A stretch of 64,000 nucleotides of DNA from Mesorhizobium sp. GbtcB19. GTDB lineage: Bacteria > Pseudomonadota > Alphaproteobacteria > Rhizobiales > Rhizobiaceae. The notes beneath the pieces were generated by a model. That model was not told where the DNA came from, searched no databases, and worked only from the letters and a program-made list of their open reading frames with translations. The stretch is from assembly GCF_019091085.1 (NCBI RefSeq), contig NZ_JAGXJY010000019.1, forward strand, positions 37,246 through 101,245. The letters run 5' to 3'. Positions 7,892-15,706 of this stretch are shown here, one piece after another. The translations under genes and the position numbers were made by a program. The stretch's first letter is position 1. Each line of letters starts with the position of its first letter.

Positions 7892-8214
7892 GGCCGGCCC
7901 GCCTGCGTTCCGGCGCGTTCAGGCGCCAGCAGGGCTCCGGCCCACGCCTTGCGGGCCTCGGCGCTGCGACGGTTGAGATCCAGCATGTTCTTCGTCGCCT
8001 GCGCGCGGGTAAGACCGACCAACAGGGCGCCCTCAACATGGGCGGGAATTCCGGTGAAGACGTGGTAGACGGTCCAGGAGCGATCGGCCTCGACGCGGCG
8101 GCCATATTGGCGATCCCTGAAGTCGTGGCCGAACACCCCGCCATAGTGCAGCGAGCCATCGAATGCGCCAATGCGCGTGTGCCCGGTTTCGCCGTTGGCG
8201 ATGGTTTCATTCAT
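7888..8214 (-). CDS. small protein of a W-T-V-F/Y family (paralogue of the 9995 gene)
   Basis: A 108-aa protein. After a variable N-terminus it has SWTVYHVFTGIPAHVEG and LLVGLTRAQATKNMLDLNRR. The same pattern occurs in the gene at 9995-10186 and, more distantly, in that at 41403-41654. I know no function. GGGA precedes the ATG at 8214. The start overlaps the upstream gene by 8 bp and the stop overlaps the DUF1488 start by 4 bp, so it lies in the middle of a coupled operon. Confidence 0.65.
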   Translation of the reverse strand: MNETIANGETGHTRIGAFDGSLHYGGVFGHDFRDRQYGRRVEADRSWTVYHVFTGIPAHVEGALLVGLTRAQATKNMLDLNRRSAEARKAWAGALLAPERAGTQAGRP

Positions 8215-8446
8215 GCTGTTTTTCCCGATTTTCGCGCGCGGCAATGATCTCCGAATAAAGCGCTGCGCCGTCAGCCTCCGAGATCGTGACGGCGTCCGGC
8301 CATTGCGGCATGTTCAGCGTCCTGGCCAGGAGCCGCGCGATCTCGATTGCGTCGTCGAGATCGCCCGCCAGCGCGGTCTCGCGGCCGATGACCGCATGCG
8401 CATCGTCGGTGACGCGCGTGCGGTAGAATTCGATCACAAACTTCAT
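8207..8446 (-). CDS. small hypothetical protein
   Basis: A 79-aa protein: MKFVIEFYRTRVTDDAHAVIGR, then a helical DLDDAIEIARLLARTLNMPQ and ISEADGAALY near the end. It resembles a short rhizobial family of unknown function. The start is either 8446 or 8452 (two in-frame ATGs, neither with a clear ribosome-binding site). Its stop overlaps the next gene by 8 bp. Confidence 0.6.
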   Translation of the reverse strand: MKFVIEFYRTRVTDDAHAVIGRETALAGDLDDAIEIARLLARTLNMPQWPDAVTISEADGAALYSEIIAARENREKQHE

Positions 8447-8482
8447 CGCCATCCGAACCGGCCTCGCCCGCGCATCCGGCCG

Positions 8483-8611
8483 TCAACCCTTGCCCTTAAC
8501 GGCGCCAAGGCCCTTGGCCTGGCCGCCGAACGGGCTCTCAGGCTTGACCGGAGCCTTTTCCAGCTTCGGCTTCCTGATCTCGCGATTGGAGCGTTTCTGT
8601 CCCTTGGCCAT
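8483..8611 (-). CDS. very small basic protein (42 aa)
   Basis: Begins MAKGQKRSNREIRKPKLEKA and ends GLGAVKGKG. It is highly basic. AAAGGA lies 9 nt before the ATG at 8611, which is strong support for such a short frame. Small proteins of this MAKGQKRSNRE type are widespread in Rhizobiales, from memory; the function is unknown. It overlaps the 3' end of the frame at 8538-8900 by about 70 nt. Confidence 0.65.
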   Translation of the reverse strand: MAKGQKRSNREIRKPKLEKAPVKPESPFGGQAKGLGAVKGKG

Positions 8612-8900
8612 GTCCGAACGTCCTTTCGATGAGGGCAACCCCGTTGTCCGATGCCGACGTGCCGATGCGCTCCAATCTGTCCTCGGTCACCACGCGCTCG
8701 TGCGGTTCGCCGTCGCTGCGGATACAGTATTGCGGCGAATTTCCCTTGGGCGGCAGCGTGCGGGTGATGTGGTAGATTTCGTCGGTCCTCGAACCGGCGC
8801 CAAGACCGCCCTTCAGCCGGACCGTTTGTCCGATGTCGAAAAGACGTGCCGGGGCCCCGTGCTGGATGGGACGTGCGTTGCGTTGCAGGAGGGTTGTCAT
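8538..8900 (-). CDS. small hypothetical protein of a rhizobial family
   Basis: A 120-aa frame. Residues 1-75 carry the recognisable part: GQTVRLKGGLGAGSRTDEIY, HITRTLPPKGNSPQYCIRSDG and HERVVTEDRLERIG. This block is typical of a small rhizobial family of unknown function that usually ends soon after it. The last 45 residues overlap the 42-aa gene and look like read-through. CGGAGA lies just before the ATG, and the start overlaps the upstream stop by 4 bp. Confidence 0.65.
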   Translation of the reverse strand: MTTLLQRNARPIQHGAPARLFDIGQTVRLKGGLGAGSRTDEIYHITRTLPPKGNSPQYCIRSDGEPHERVVTEDRLERIGTSASDNGVALIERTFGHGQGTETLQSRDQEAEAGKGSGQA

Positions 8901-9160
8901 GACTGTCTCCGGTCCTCGACGAGCGCGGCCTCGAGAAAGGCCGGTTCGATCGGTACTATTTGCTGCGTGGACCCCTTCGCGGAGATCGCCGGCAGGTGAA
9001 TGAAGGTGGCCACGCGCCGCCATGCGGTGCGGGAAGCCCCTTCGAGGGGTTCCTCGTCGAGATCGACGCGATAGTCGCCGGGTGGCTGCGGCGCATCGAA
9101 GCCCGGCAGCATGAACGCCGCATGGAAGCGAACGACGGACGGCGTGGTGCGAGTGGTCAC
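8897..9160 (-). CDS. small hypothetical protein of a rhizobial family
   Basis: An 87-aa protein beginning at GTG: RFHAAFMLPGFDAPQPPGDYRVDLDEEPLEG, then TAWRRVATFIHLP. The PGF..P.P.G.Y.V..DEE.LEG pattern is one I have seen in many short rhizobial proteins, usually next to the family of the downstream gene. The function is unknown. The start overlaps the upstream stop (GTGA at 9160-9157), continuing the chain of coupled small genes. Confidence 0.7.
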   Translation of the reverse strand: MTTRTTPSVVRFHAAFMLPGFDAPQPPGDYRVDLDEEPLEGASRTAWRRVATFIHLPAISAKGSTQQIVPIEPAFLEAALVEDRRQS

Positions 9161-9384
9161 TTTATGGCTTTCCAGCGGAAACGCGCATGCGCCTTCCGCT
9201 TCAATTCCAGTCGAACCGCCGAAACAATGTCCGACGCTGCCAGTACATCCGTGGTCAGCGCCGGCATCATTTCAGGGTTCAAACCGAGCGAATTGCCGCG
9301 CCGGGAGCGGCGCAAGGCAGTCGCTATCGAAAATTCGGAGGTGGATGGCGAGGCTTCACTCTGTCTAAAGCCAACCTCGACCAA
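9157..9384 (-). CDS. possible first gene of the small-protein operon
   Basis: A frame of up to 75 aa whose stop overlaps the next start, the only strong support for it. The longest version starts at TTG (9384); two ATGs in mid-frame would give a protein of about 37 aa ending ELKRKAHARFRWKAIK. No family is recognised and no clear ribosome-binding site is seen. Confidence 0.35.
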   Translation of the reverse strand: MVEVGFRQSEASPSTSEFSIATALRRSRRGNSLGLNPEMMPALTTDVLAASDIVSAVRLELKRKAHARFRWKAIK

Positions 9385-9653
9385 ATCAACGAATTTTATA
9401 TATGCGCCTCAATTGCGCCACGGGCAAGGCAGTGTCAGCGCTTTATTTTTCTTGGTTAAATAAAAACGCAGCCAAAAACTGGAAAATCGGCAGGAATTCT
9501 AGCCATCCGCTCTAATATTTTTTGAGCTCCGCAATTATTCCATCCGATATTTTTGCCGATCCGGCTATTAATTTTGGCGCTCCTATCTATCGCCTGCCGG
9601 GCCGTCTATAAGGCGGGCGTGGTCGCCTTGGCCGACACAGAAAGAAGCTGCCC
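9385..9653. other. AT-rich divergent intergenic region
   Basis: This stretch is much richer in A+T than its surroundings (for example 9435-9580), as expected for the divergent promoters of the minus-strand small-gene operon and the plus-strand genes that follow. I could not pick one convincing promoter. Confidence 0.45.
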
Positions 9654-9731
9654 TTGAAATCCGCTCCCTCAAACAGCCGCGTCACCCGGCCCGCGGCTCG
9701 CGGCCCGGCCCCGACAGTCGAGACCGTCACC

Positions 9732-9947
9732 ATGCGTGAACCGACGACGCCGCCTGCCTTCGGCAAGTTCGGCGCCAAGGTCCCGGTCGCAGCCGCGACG
9801 AAGCCGATCGGATCGAAGCGCCTGGAAAATGCAGCGGAGCGCATGCGAGCGGCGCTCTCTTCACACGGGTCGCTCGCCTTGACGCTGTATGTGGTGCTGT
9901 GGATCGTCGCCGTGGCAGCGTCGGCATTTGTCATGATGAAGGCCTGA
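9732..9947 (+). CDS. small single-pass membrane protein
   Basis: A 71-aa frame from ATG at 9732. It has one C-terminal membrane helix (SLALTLYVVLWIVAVAASAFV) that ends at the C-terminus, so it is probably tail-anchored. A TTG at 9654 would add 26 low-complexity residues. It is close upstream of the 9995 gene. Function unknown. Confidence 0.5.
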   Translation: MREPTTPPAFGKFGAKVPVAAATKPIGSKRLENAAERMRAALSSHGSLALTLYVVLWIVAVAASAFVMMKA

Positions 9948-9994
9948 AGCGGCCGGCATTCATCGCTGGGGCGCAAACGAGAAGGAATGCGAGC

Positions 9995-10186
9995 ATGGCA
10001 AACCGTTACGCGCTTCGGATGGACCGGCCAAACAGCTGGACCGTCTTCGACATCTTCACCGGCCAGCCTGCCGAGGTCGAGCGGAAGGTCATGGTCGGTA
10101 TCAAGACACGTCGCGCCGAAAAGCTGGTCGTCGAGATGAACACCCAGGATGCCAGAAGGCGCGAGCAGGCTTACAGGACACCCTGA
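9995..10186 (+). CDS. small W-T-V-F family protein
   Basis: A 63-aa protein beginning MANRYALRMDRPNSWTVFDI, followed by FTGQPAEVERKVMVGI. This block matches SWTVYHVFTGIPAHVEG in the gene at 7888-8214. GAAGGA lies 9 nt before the ATG. Function unknown. Two paralogues within 2 kb on opposite strands suggest a local duplication. Confidence 0.65.
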   Translation: MANRYALRMDRPNSWTVFDIFTGQPAEVERKVMVGIKTRRAEKLVVEMNTQDARRREQAYRTP

Positions 10187-10243
10187 TCCCGCAAGGCGGT
10201 GGCTCGAAAGCTTCGCTGCATCTATAGGGGTGTGAATCCCCAG

Positions 10244-11650
10244 ATGGAGCAAGCCAGCGTGAGCGACGACAAAGCCCTCATACCCTCCCTGCGTATCGCC
10301 TGCCCCACCGCCACCATCTGGGACGCCGCCGAGCTCGCCTCGCGCGATCCGGGCTTCGACGCCCGCAATTTCGGCGCCTCGGCGCTGGTGCGGCCGCACG
10401 ATGTCGAAGGCGTCGCGGCGCTGGTGCGGTTCTGCGCGGAGCATGGCCTCAGCCTTGTCGCCCAGGGTGGGCGCACGGGGCTGGCGGGCGGGGCGGCGAC
10501 GTCCGCCGGGCAGGTGATCTGCGATCTCGGCGGGCTCAACCAAATCGAGGAGATCGATCCGTTCGCTCGCGTGGCGATCGTGCAGGCGGGCGTGACGCTT
10601 GGGGCGCTGCAGGAAGCGGCGACCGTGCATGGGCTCGACCCGGGCATCGACCTTGCCGCGCGCGGCAGCGCGACGATCGGCGGCATGGTTTCCACCAATG
10701 CCGGCGGCATCATGGCGTTTCGCAACGGCACGATGCGCCACCGCGTGCTTGGCCTCGAAGCCGTGCTGCCGGACGGGCGGGTGTTTTCCGACCTCACAAG
10801 GGTGCTCAAGACCAGCGCCGGCTACGACCTGAAACATCTCTTCATCGGCGCCGAGGGCACGCTCGGCATCGTCACACGCGTGGCGGTGCGGCTCGACCCG
10901 GTGGCCGGGGCCAGCGCCACCGCGCTTGTCGGCGTGCCGGATGCGGCCAGCGCTCAGCGCATCGTGCGGCATTTCCTGGGCTCGACCAGCCCGCGGCTCA
11001 CCGCCGCCGAGATCCTGTGGCGGAATTTTGCCCGGCTGATGCAGCGGGCGCTGAACTACGCGCCCGGGCAGTTGCCGCTCGACGCGCCCTGCCTTCTGGT
11101 GCTGGGGCTCGGCGCGGACAACCTGGAGGCGGCAAGAGGCGTGCTCGAGGACGGGCTGGCGGCGATCTGGGAAGAGGCCGGCATCCTCGACGGGCTGGTC
11201 GCGAGCTCCGACGCCCAAGCCGCCGCGCTATGGCGGCTGCGCGAGGAGACCGAGCAGATCGAGCGCGCGCACCCCATGGCGCCGTCCTTCGACGTGTCCG
11301 TGCCGGGCGGCGCGCTGGACGCCTATGTGGCGCGCATCGAGGCGGGGCTGAAGGCGCTCGACGCTTCTTACGCGCCCTATGTCTATGGCCATCTCGCCGA
11401 CGGCAATCTGCACATCTCGATCAATTGCGATGGACCGGTTTCTCACGAGCGGCACCAGGCGATCGAGGACGTGCTTTACGACGGCTTGCGCGAGGCCGGC
11501 GGCTCGTTCTCGGCCGAGCATGGGGTGGGGCTGGAAAAGCGCGAGGCCTATGAGCGGCACGCGGATCCGGTGAAGCGGGATTTGGCGCGGGCGATCAAAG
11601 GATTGATCGATCCCGCGAATGTGATGAATGCGGGGAAGGTTGTGGGGTGA
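10244..11650 (+). CDS. FAD-binding oxidoreductase, GlcD / D-2-hydroxyglutarate dehydrogenase type
   Basis: A 468-aa flavoprotein of the vanillyl-alcohol oxidase/GlcD superfamily. The N-terminal FAD-binding domain shows VRPHDVEGVAALVRFC, GGRTGLAGGA, GSATIGGMVSTNAGG and LKTSAGYDLKHLFIGAEGTLGIVT. The C-terminal cap contains YGHLADGNLHISIN with the conserved metal and substrate histidines, and SAEHGVGLEKRE near the end. Relatives oxidise D-lactate, glycolate or D-2-hydroxyglutarate. The frame is open from GTG at 10199; ATG 10244 follows an AGGGG. The gene stands alone and ends in a palindromic repeat, so the substrate cannot be told. Confidence 0.85.
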   Translation: MEQASVSDDKALIPSLRIACPTATIWDAAELASRDPGFDARNFGASALVRPHDVEGVAALVRFCAEHGLSLVAQGGRTGLAGGAATSAGQVICDLGGLNQIEEIDPFARVAIVQAGVTLGALQEAATVHGLDPGIDLAARGSATIGGMVSTNAGGIMAFRNGTMRHRVLGLEAVLPDGRVFSDLTRVLKTSAGYDLKHLFIGAEGTLGIVTRVAVRLDPVAGASATALVGVPDAASAQRIVRHFLGSTSPRLTAAEILWRNFARLMQRALNYAPGQLPLDAPCLLVLGLGADNLEAARGVLEDGLAAIWEEAGILDGLVASSDAQAAALWRLREETEQIERAHPMAPSFDVSVPGGALDAYVARIEAGLKALDASYAPYVYGHLADGNLHISINCDGPVSHERHQAIEDVLYDGLREAGGSFSAEHGVGLEKREAYERHADPVKRDLARAIKGLIDPANVMNAGKVVG

Positions 11651-11672
11651 GGTTGGTGGGCTAGCCCTGAGA

Positions 11673-11740
11673 GGCTGGCGGGACAGCACCCCCCTCTGCC
11701 CTGCCGGGCATCTCCCCCGCAAGGGGGGAGATTGGCAGCT
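11673..11740 (-). repeat. palindromic intergenic repeat, copy 3 (reverse)
   Basis: Same family as the copies at 2383 and 2618, reverse orientation, loop variant CGCAAG. It lies just after the FAD-oxidoreductase stop and is paired with the forward copy at 11798. Confidence 0.85.
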
Positions 11741-11797
11741 CCATTGACCGCGCCCCTTCTGCAACGCTGGTGATTGGCGAAAGACGGCGCGACATCT

Positions 11798-11863
11798 GAT
11801 CTCCCCCCTTGCGGGGGAGATGTCCGGCAGGACAGAGGGGGGTGTGACGGAACGCGACGCAGC
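11798..11863 (+). repeat. palindromic intergenic repeat, copy 4 (forward)
   Basis: Forward copy with stem-loop ATCTCCCCC/GGGGGAGAT, then TGTCC-GGCA-GGACA. Together with copy 3 it forms a large inverted pair between the convergent FAD-oxidase and globin genes. Confidence 0.85.
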
Positions 11864-11885
11864 TCCAGCTTGCCTCCCTCAGCGC

Positions 11886-12311
11886 TCAAGCCGCCAGTTG
11901 CACTTCCCTTGCTGCCGCGATCATCACACTCGCCAGCAGCCCATACGCGGCGGTCCACGCCTCTCGCACCTCCTGCGTAAAAGCCTCGCCGAGGCCTGCA
12001 TTGAGCGTCTCGATCAGCGCCTGGCCGACGGTCGCGTAGTGCTGCTCCTCGACGCCGTAGCCGACATGGCGCCGGGCGAGGTCCTGGACGGTGGGCAGGA
12101 TGGTGTCCGCGCGCGACAGGCCGTGCACGACGAAGCCCAGCGCCGCCATCAGCTTGGCGCCCTGCTTTTTCATGTCGGTTTCGGCAAACAGTGCCTTGAG
12201 GCTGCCGTCGATCGAAAACAGCTTCTCGTAAAACAAGGCCGCGGCCGCTTCCTTGATCGGCACGACCTCGCGAAAACTATCCTGCACGAGCTTGATCTGG
12301 TCGGGTGTCAT
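11886..12311 (-). CDS. single-domain bacterial haemoglobin
   Basis: A 141-aa globin of the Vitreoscilla haemoglobin/flavohaemoglobin class but without a reductase domain. His82 in LARRHVGYGV is the proximal haem ligand (F8), with HYATVGQALIETL behind it as in that class. The N-terminus TPDQIKLVQDSF is the A helix, and FYEKLF lies around the B/C helices. Likely roles are O2 or NO binding and NO detoxification with an external reductase. The gene is flanked by two pairs of inverted repeats (11673-11863 and 12466-12650) and has no reductase neighbour. Confidence 0.85.
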   Translation of the reverse strand: MTPDQIKLVQDSFREVVPIKEAAAALFYEKLFSIDGSLKALFAETDMKKQGAKLMAALGFVVHGLSRADTILPTVQDLARRHVGYGVEEQHYATVGQALIETLNAGLGEAFTQEVREAWTAAYGLLASVMIAAAREVQLAA

Positions 12312-12465
12312 GGGTGCGCTCCTGAATTTCGGAATGCGCGACCATCAGCCTCGAGCGTTTCACGGGCATGCCGGTTGTAGGGATGATGTGTTTCAGGTTC
12401 GTCTCGGTTGCGTATCGGGTTGTGCGAGGCTGGGCATTCGTGCCCAGCATGACCAATCGCGCGAT

Positions 12466-12528
12466 GCCGGCGGGACAGCGCCCCCCTCTGCCCTGCCGGG
12501 CATCTCCCCCACTTGGGGGGAGATTGGC
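12466..12528 (-). repeat. palindromic intergenic repeat, copy 5 (reverse)
   Basis: Reverse copy with CTCCCCC-ACTTG-GGGGGAG as its stem. It is paired with the forward copy at 12583, about 55 bp away. Confidence 0.85.
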
Positions 12529-12582
12529 CGTCGCGACGGCTTTCGCCAATCGCCAACGTTGAAGAGATGAGCGGGGCGCCGA

Positions 12583-12650
12583 AGCTGCCAATCTCCCCCC
12601 TTGTGGGGGAGATGTCCGGCAGGACAGAGGGGGGCGCGAAGGAACGCGAC
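12583..12650 (+). repeat. palindromic intergenic repeat, copy 6 (forward)
   Basis: Forward copy beginning GCTGCCAATCTCCCCCC and ending GAAGGAACGCGAC. It lies immediately downstream of the BA14K gene stop. Confidence 0.85.
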
Positions 12651-12695
12651 GCTGCCCTTTCCTCGCCCAGGCGGGGGCGAGGAAGCGTCGGCGCC

Positions 12696-13568
12696 CTACT
12701 CGCACTGGCGGCGTGGGCCGCCATCGAAGGGCTGGTAACTGTTGTCGCGCGGATCGTAGGAGCGGTAGCGGTTGAAGCAGTTGTCGGCGTGGTCGGCGGA
12801 GACCGGGCCGCCCCGTGCCGCGGCCTCGGCCTCGGGCGAAATCTCTTCCGGCGGGCCGCCATAGGTTGTGGCGTAGCCGCCGCGCGTGGTGGCGTAGCCT
12901 TGCATCTCGGCCTGGTCGTCGATCATCCGGTCATCGGTCGTGGCGTCCTGCTGGTCGCTCGCCCCCGGCTGTTCGTTCGCCTGCTCGTTCTGGCCTTGCT
13001 GATCGTTTTGGCCGCTCGAGGCGGTGCGGTCGCCAGCGGGATCGTAATAGGGCGAGATGCAGGGGCGTAGCTCGCCGCTATAGGAGCGGTAGCTGTTTTC
13101 CTGCGGGCGGTAGCTGCGATAGCGGGTGGCGCACCATTGCAGATGGGCGGAGGGCAGCTGCTGCTCAGCCTGCCGATTGGGCGTAGGCGGTTGCTGGGCC
13201 GCGCCGGCGTCCGGCGCCGGCTGGCCCGGCTGAGAGACCTCGGGCAATGGTTGCAGTCGTGGCGCTGCGGGCGGCGCCGGCGCCGCGAGCGCCGTGGCCT
13301 GCGCCGTGCCATCCGGCTTAGGCGGTGGGGCCGGTTCGCCCGGCTTGGCGGGCGCTGCCGCCGCCTGCTGGGCGGGAATGCGCTCGAGGTTCTGCTTTTG
13401 CGGATCGACCGGCTGGGCGTCCTTCGTCCAGAGCTCGGAAACGCCTGTCGTCGGCGTGGCCTGGCGCACCGGCTTGGCGGCCAGCAGCCAGGTGGCGAAG
13501 GCGAGCCCGCTGGCGAACACGGCCAAGGTCAGCACGAAGCCGCCGACAATTCCCAACAAGGCCTTCAC
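12696..13568 (-). CDS. BA14K-family membrane-anchored protein with two BA14K motifs
   Basis: A 290-aa protein. The N-terminus (KALLGIVGGFVLTLAVFASG) is a membrane anchor or uncleaved signal. A long Pro/Ala/Gln-rich stretch follows. Two copies of the BA14K motif stand out: HLQWCATRYRSYRPQENSY (about residue 145) and NCFNRYRSYDPRDNSYQPF at the C-terminus, ending RRQCE. BA14K is a lectin-like immunoreactive protein of Brucella; here the function is unknown. The start is GTG at 13568, chosen because AAGGAG lies 6 nt upstream. Most family members carry one motif; two in one chain is less common. Confidence 0.8.
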   Translation of the reverse strand: MKALLGIVGGFVLTLAVFASGLAFATWLLAAKPVRQATPTTGVSELWTKDAQPVDPQKQNLERIPAQQAAAAPAKPGEPAPPPKPDGTAQATALAAPAPPAAPRLQPLPEVSQPGQPAPDAGAAQQPPTPNRQAEQQLPSAHLQWCATRYRSYRPQENSYRSYSGELRPCISPYYDPAGDRTASSGQNDQQGQNEQANEQPGASDQQDATTDDRMIDDQAEMQGYATTRGGYATTYGGPPEEISPEAEAAARGGPVSADHADNCFNRYRSYDPRDNSYQPFDGGPRRQCE

Positions 13569-14003
13569 GCTGCGCTCCTTCAGCCCCCGCTGATAGAATG
13601 CGGAGAGCGCGCTCCAGTTCCCACGAGAAGAGGGCAATGTTGAGACCCGGCCGGCAGGAACGGGAGAGCCCCGCATGCTCCGGGGAGAAGCAGGCGAGGC
13701 TCAAGGATCGCCAGGAGGGGACCTAGCTGGGGACTCTTTACAGTTACAGACTTTTTGATGATCCAAGAGGATCAACGATGATCCAGAAAGATCATCGTCA
13801 GTCTCGGGCTTTTTCCGAACCGCCGCATCGTACGAATGAAGGAATAGACAGGCGATCCTTCGTTCACATGGTGCGGTTCGGGCGGGCCGGACCCATGCTT
13901 GTCTGAGCCGGCGGTCTCCAACGCACGCCGGTTAGGTCCGGCAGCCCGGCATCCTTGCCCCCAACAGGGCTGTCGGACCGCCTTCGACTGGCGCCCGGCC
14001 TCA
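13569..14003. other. intergenic region upstream of the BA14K gene
   Basis: No gene is supported. At 13752-13800 there is a cluster of GATGATC/GGATC elements in direct and inverted order that could bind a regulator or form structure. The rest (13810-14003) is ordinary G+C-rich sequence without recognisable signals. Confidence 0.4.
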
Positions 14004-15128
14004 TCAGCCAGCCACCACCTCGCTATATTCGCGCACCCTCCCGTCCTGGCCGCGGATCCGCCAGATCTCCCCTTCCCGTCCCTCGATATGGCTCGCCGCC
14101 AGCGGCACCTTGCCGCCGCCGTCTGGCAGGTCGATGACATAGGTCGGGTTGCAGATGCCGGAGAGGCGCCGGCGCAGTTCGGCGACCAGCGCCTGGCCCT
14201 CGGCAATCGTGGTGCGGCGGTGCGCCATGCCGCGCGCGAGGTCGCCATGGTGCAGGTAATAGGGTTTGACGCCGAGGCGATAGACCAACTCGCGGCAGAG
14301 CTCTTCCAGAACCTCGACCTTGTCGTTGACGCCCTTGAGCAGGACACTCTGGTTGAGCAGCACGAAGCCCACCTGCCGCATGGTGCGGCAAGCCGCTTCG
14401 GCCGCGTCGGTGAGCTCGCGCGGGTGGTTGAAGTGGGTGACCACGCTCACCATCAGCCGCCCCCGCAGCGCCTCCACCATCCCGGCGGTGATCCGCGACG
14501 GCAGCGCCACCGGGACGCGGGTGTGGATGCGCAGGAGCCTGAGATGCGGGATCGCCTCCAGGCGGGCGCGGATTTCGGCGAGCGCGGCGTCGGGCAGCGA
14601 CAGCGGATCGCCTCCGGTCAGGATCACCTCGCGGATCTCCGGGTGGTCCGCGATGTAGGCCAGCGCCGGCTCCAGCGCTTCGCGCGTGTAGCCGCGGCCG
14701 ATCGAGGTCAGCGACTCCTTCCTGAAGCAGAAGCGGCAATAGACGGCGCATTGATAGGTCGGGAACAGAAGCACGCGGTCGGCATGGCGGTGCGTCAGCC
14801 TGGGCACCGGGCTGAAGGCATGGTCACCGATCGGATCATCGAGCTCGCCCTCGGCGGCGACCAGCTCATCGGGCGACGGGATCACCTGGGCGCGGATCGG
14901 GTCGTTGGGATCGTTCCAGTCGATCAGGTCCAGATAGGCTTTAGGCACGCGCACCTTGTGCGCGGCCGCGGCTTCCTGCGCGGCGGCGCGTTCGGCGGGC
15001 GACAGCGGCAGGAGCGCGAGGTCGCGCACATGGCGCACGCCGGCGCGGACGTCGTCCTGCCAGGCGGCATCGCCCTGCCCGGCGGCTTCCGATGCGAAGG
15101 TTTGCTTGAGATTGGCGTTAGTGGTCAT
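14004..15128 (-). CDS. lysine 2,3-aminomutase / EpmB-like radical SAM protein
   Basis: A 374-aa radical SAM, PLP-dependent aminomutase homologue. The CxxxCxxC cluster motif is Cys127, Cys131, Cys134 in QCAVYCRFC. Next come EVILTGGDPL, LRLLRIHTRVPV, THFNHPREL and VKPYYLHHGDLARG. Near the C-terminus LPDGGGKVPL matches the Gly-rich Lys motif that holds PLP in the family. Members make beta-lysine (KamA) or beta-lysylate EF-P (EpmB). No efp or epmA gene is nearby, so which reaction it does is open. It is followed upstream by a VOC gene in the same direction (stop 15215, 86 bp away). Confidence 0.8.
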   Translation of the reverse strand: MTTNANLKQTFASEAAGQGDAAWQDDVRAGVRHVRDLALLPLSPAERAAAQEAAAAHKVRVPKAYLDLIDWNDPNDPIRAQVIPSPDELVAAEGELDDPIGDHAFSPVPRLTHRHADRVLLFPTYQCAVYCRFCFRKESLTSIGRGYTREALEPALAYIADHPEIREVILTGGDPLSLPDAALAEIRARLEAIPHLRLLRIHTRVPVALPSRITAGMVEALRGRLMVSVVTHFNHPRELTDAAEAACRTMRQVGFVLLNQSVLLKGVNDKVEVLEELCRELVYRLGVKPYYLHHGDLARGMAHRRTTIAEGQALVAELRRRLSGICNPTYVIDLPDGGGKVPLAASHIEGREGEIWRIRGQDGRVREYSEVVAG

Positions 15129-15214
15129 TGGCGGCTCGGAGAGATGTTTGCGCGCGGTATCGGCCGGATGGCGCGTGGGGTCAACCGTTGGCTTGCACTT
15201 GCCCTGACACACCG

Positions 15215-15619
15215 TCACCGCTCGAACTTCCTGATCGCCTCCGCCGTCACCGGCGTGAAGAAATTGACCAGATTGCCGTCGGGGTCGCGAAACAGCAGCG
15301 AACGGTTGCCCCAGGGCATGGTGGTGGGCGCCTGCACCAGTGCTTCGCCCAGACTCTCGGCAAGCCTGCGGTATTCCTCATCGACGTCGGCGACTCGGAA
15401 CTCGATGATCGCGGTGCGGTTCTCGGCGGGGCTCGCGACATGGTCGCCGCCGAAGAGGCGCAGCGTGCGCGTGCTGCCGATCGCCAGTGTGCCCGCCTGT
15501 GTGACCAGCTCGGCAAAATCCTCGGTGTAGAGCATGAGCTTTGTGCCGGTCACCGTCTCATAAAACGCGACGAGCCGCTTGACGTCGGCCGTGATGATGC
15601 GGGTCGAAACGAAATTCAT
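15215..15619 (-). CDS. VOC-family (glyoxalase fold) protein
   Basis: A 134-aa single-domain vicinal-oxygen-chelate protein: MNFVSTRIITADVKRLVAFY at the start, TAIIEFRVADVDEEYRRL in the middle and WGNRSLLFRDPDGNLVNFF near the C-terminus. The last block is typical of glyoxalase/bleomycin-resistance proteins. The substrate is unknown. A YafY-type regulator is divergent and starts 122 bp away with an operator-like palindrome between them, so this gene is its likely target. Confidence 0.85.
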   Translation of the reverse strand: MNFVSTRIITADVKRLVAFYETVTGTKLMLYTEDFAELVTQAGTLAIGSTRTLRLFGGDHVASPAENRTAIIEFRVADVDEEYRRLAESLGEALVQAPTTMPWGNRSLLFRDPDGNLVNFFTPVTAEAIRKFER

Positions 15620-15706
15620 TGGTCTTCTCCGTGAGCTGGCCGACGGAGAAGTCTCCGCGGCTGGAGGCGCCCGTTCAGGCGCCGTGCCGCGACTTGTGGA
15701 CCAGCC

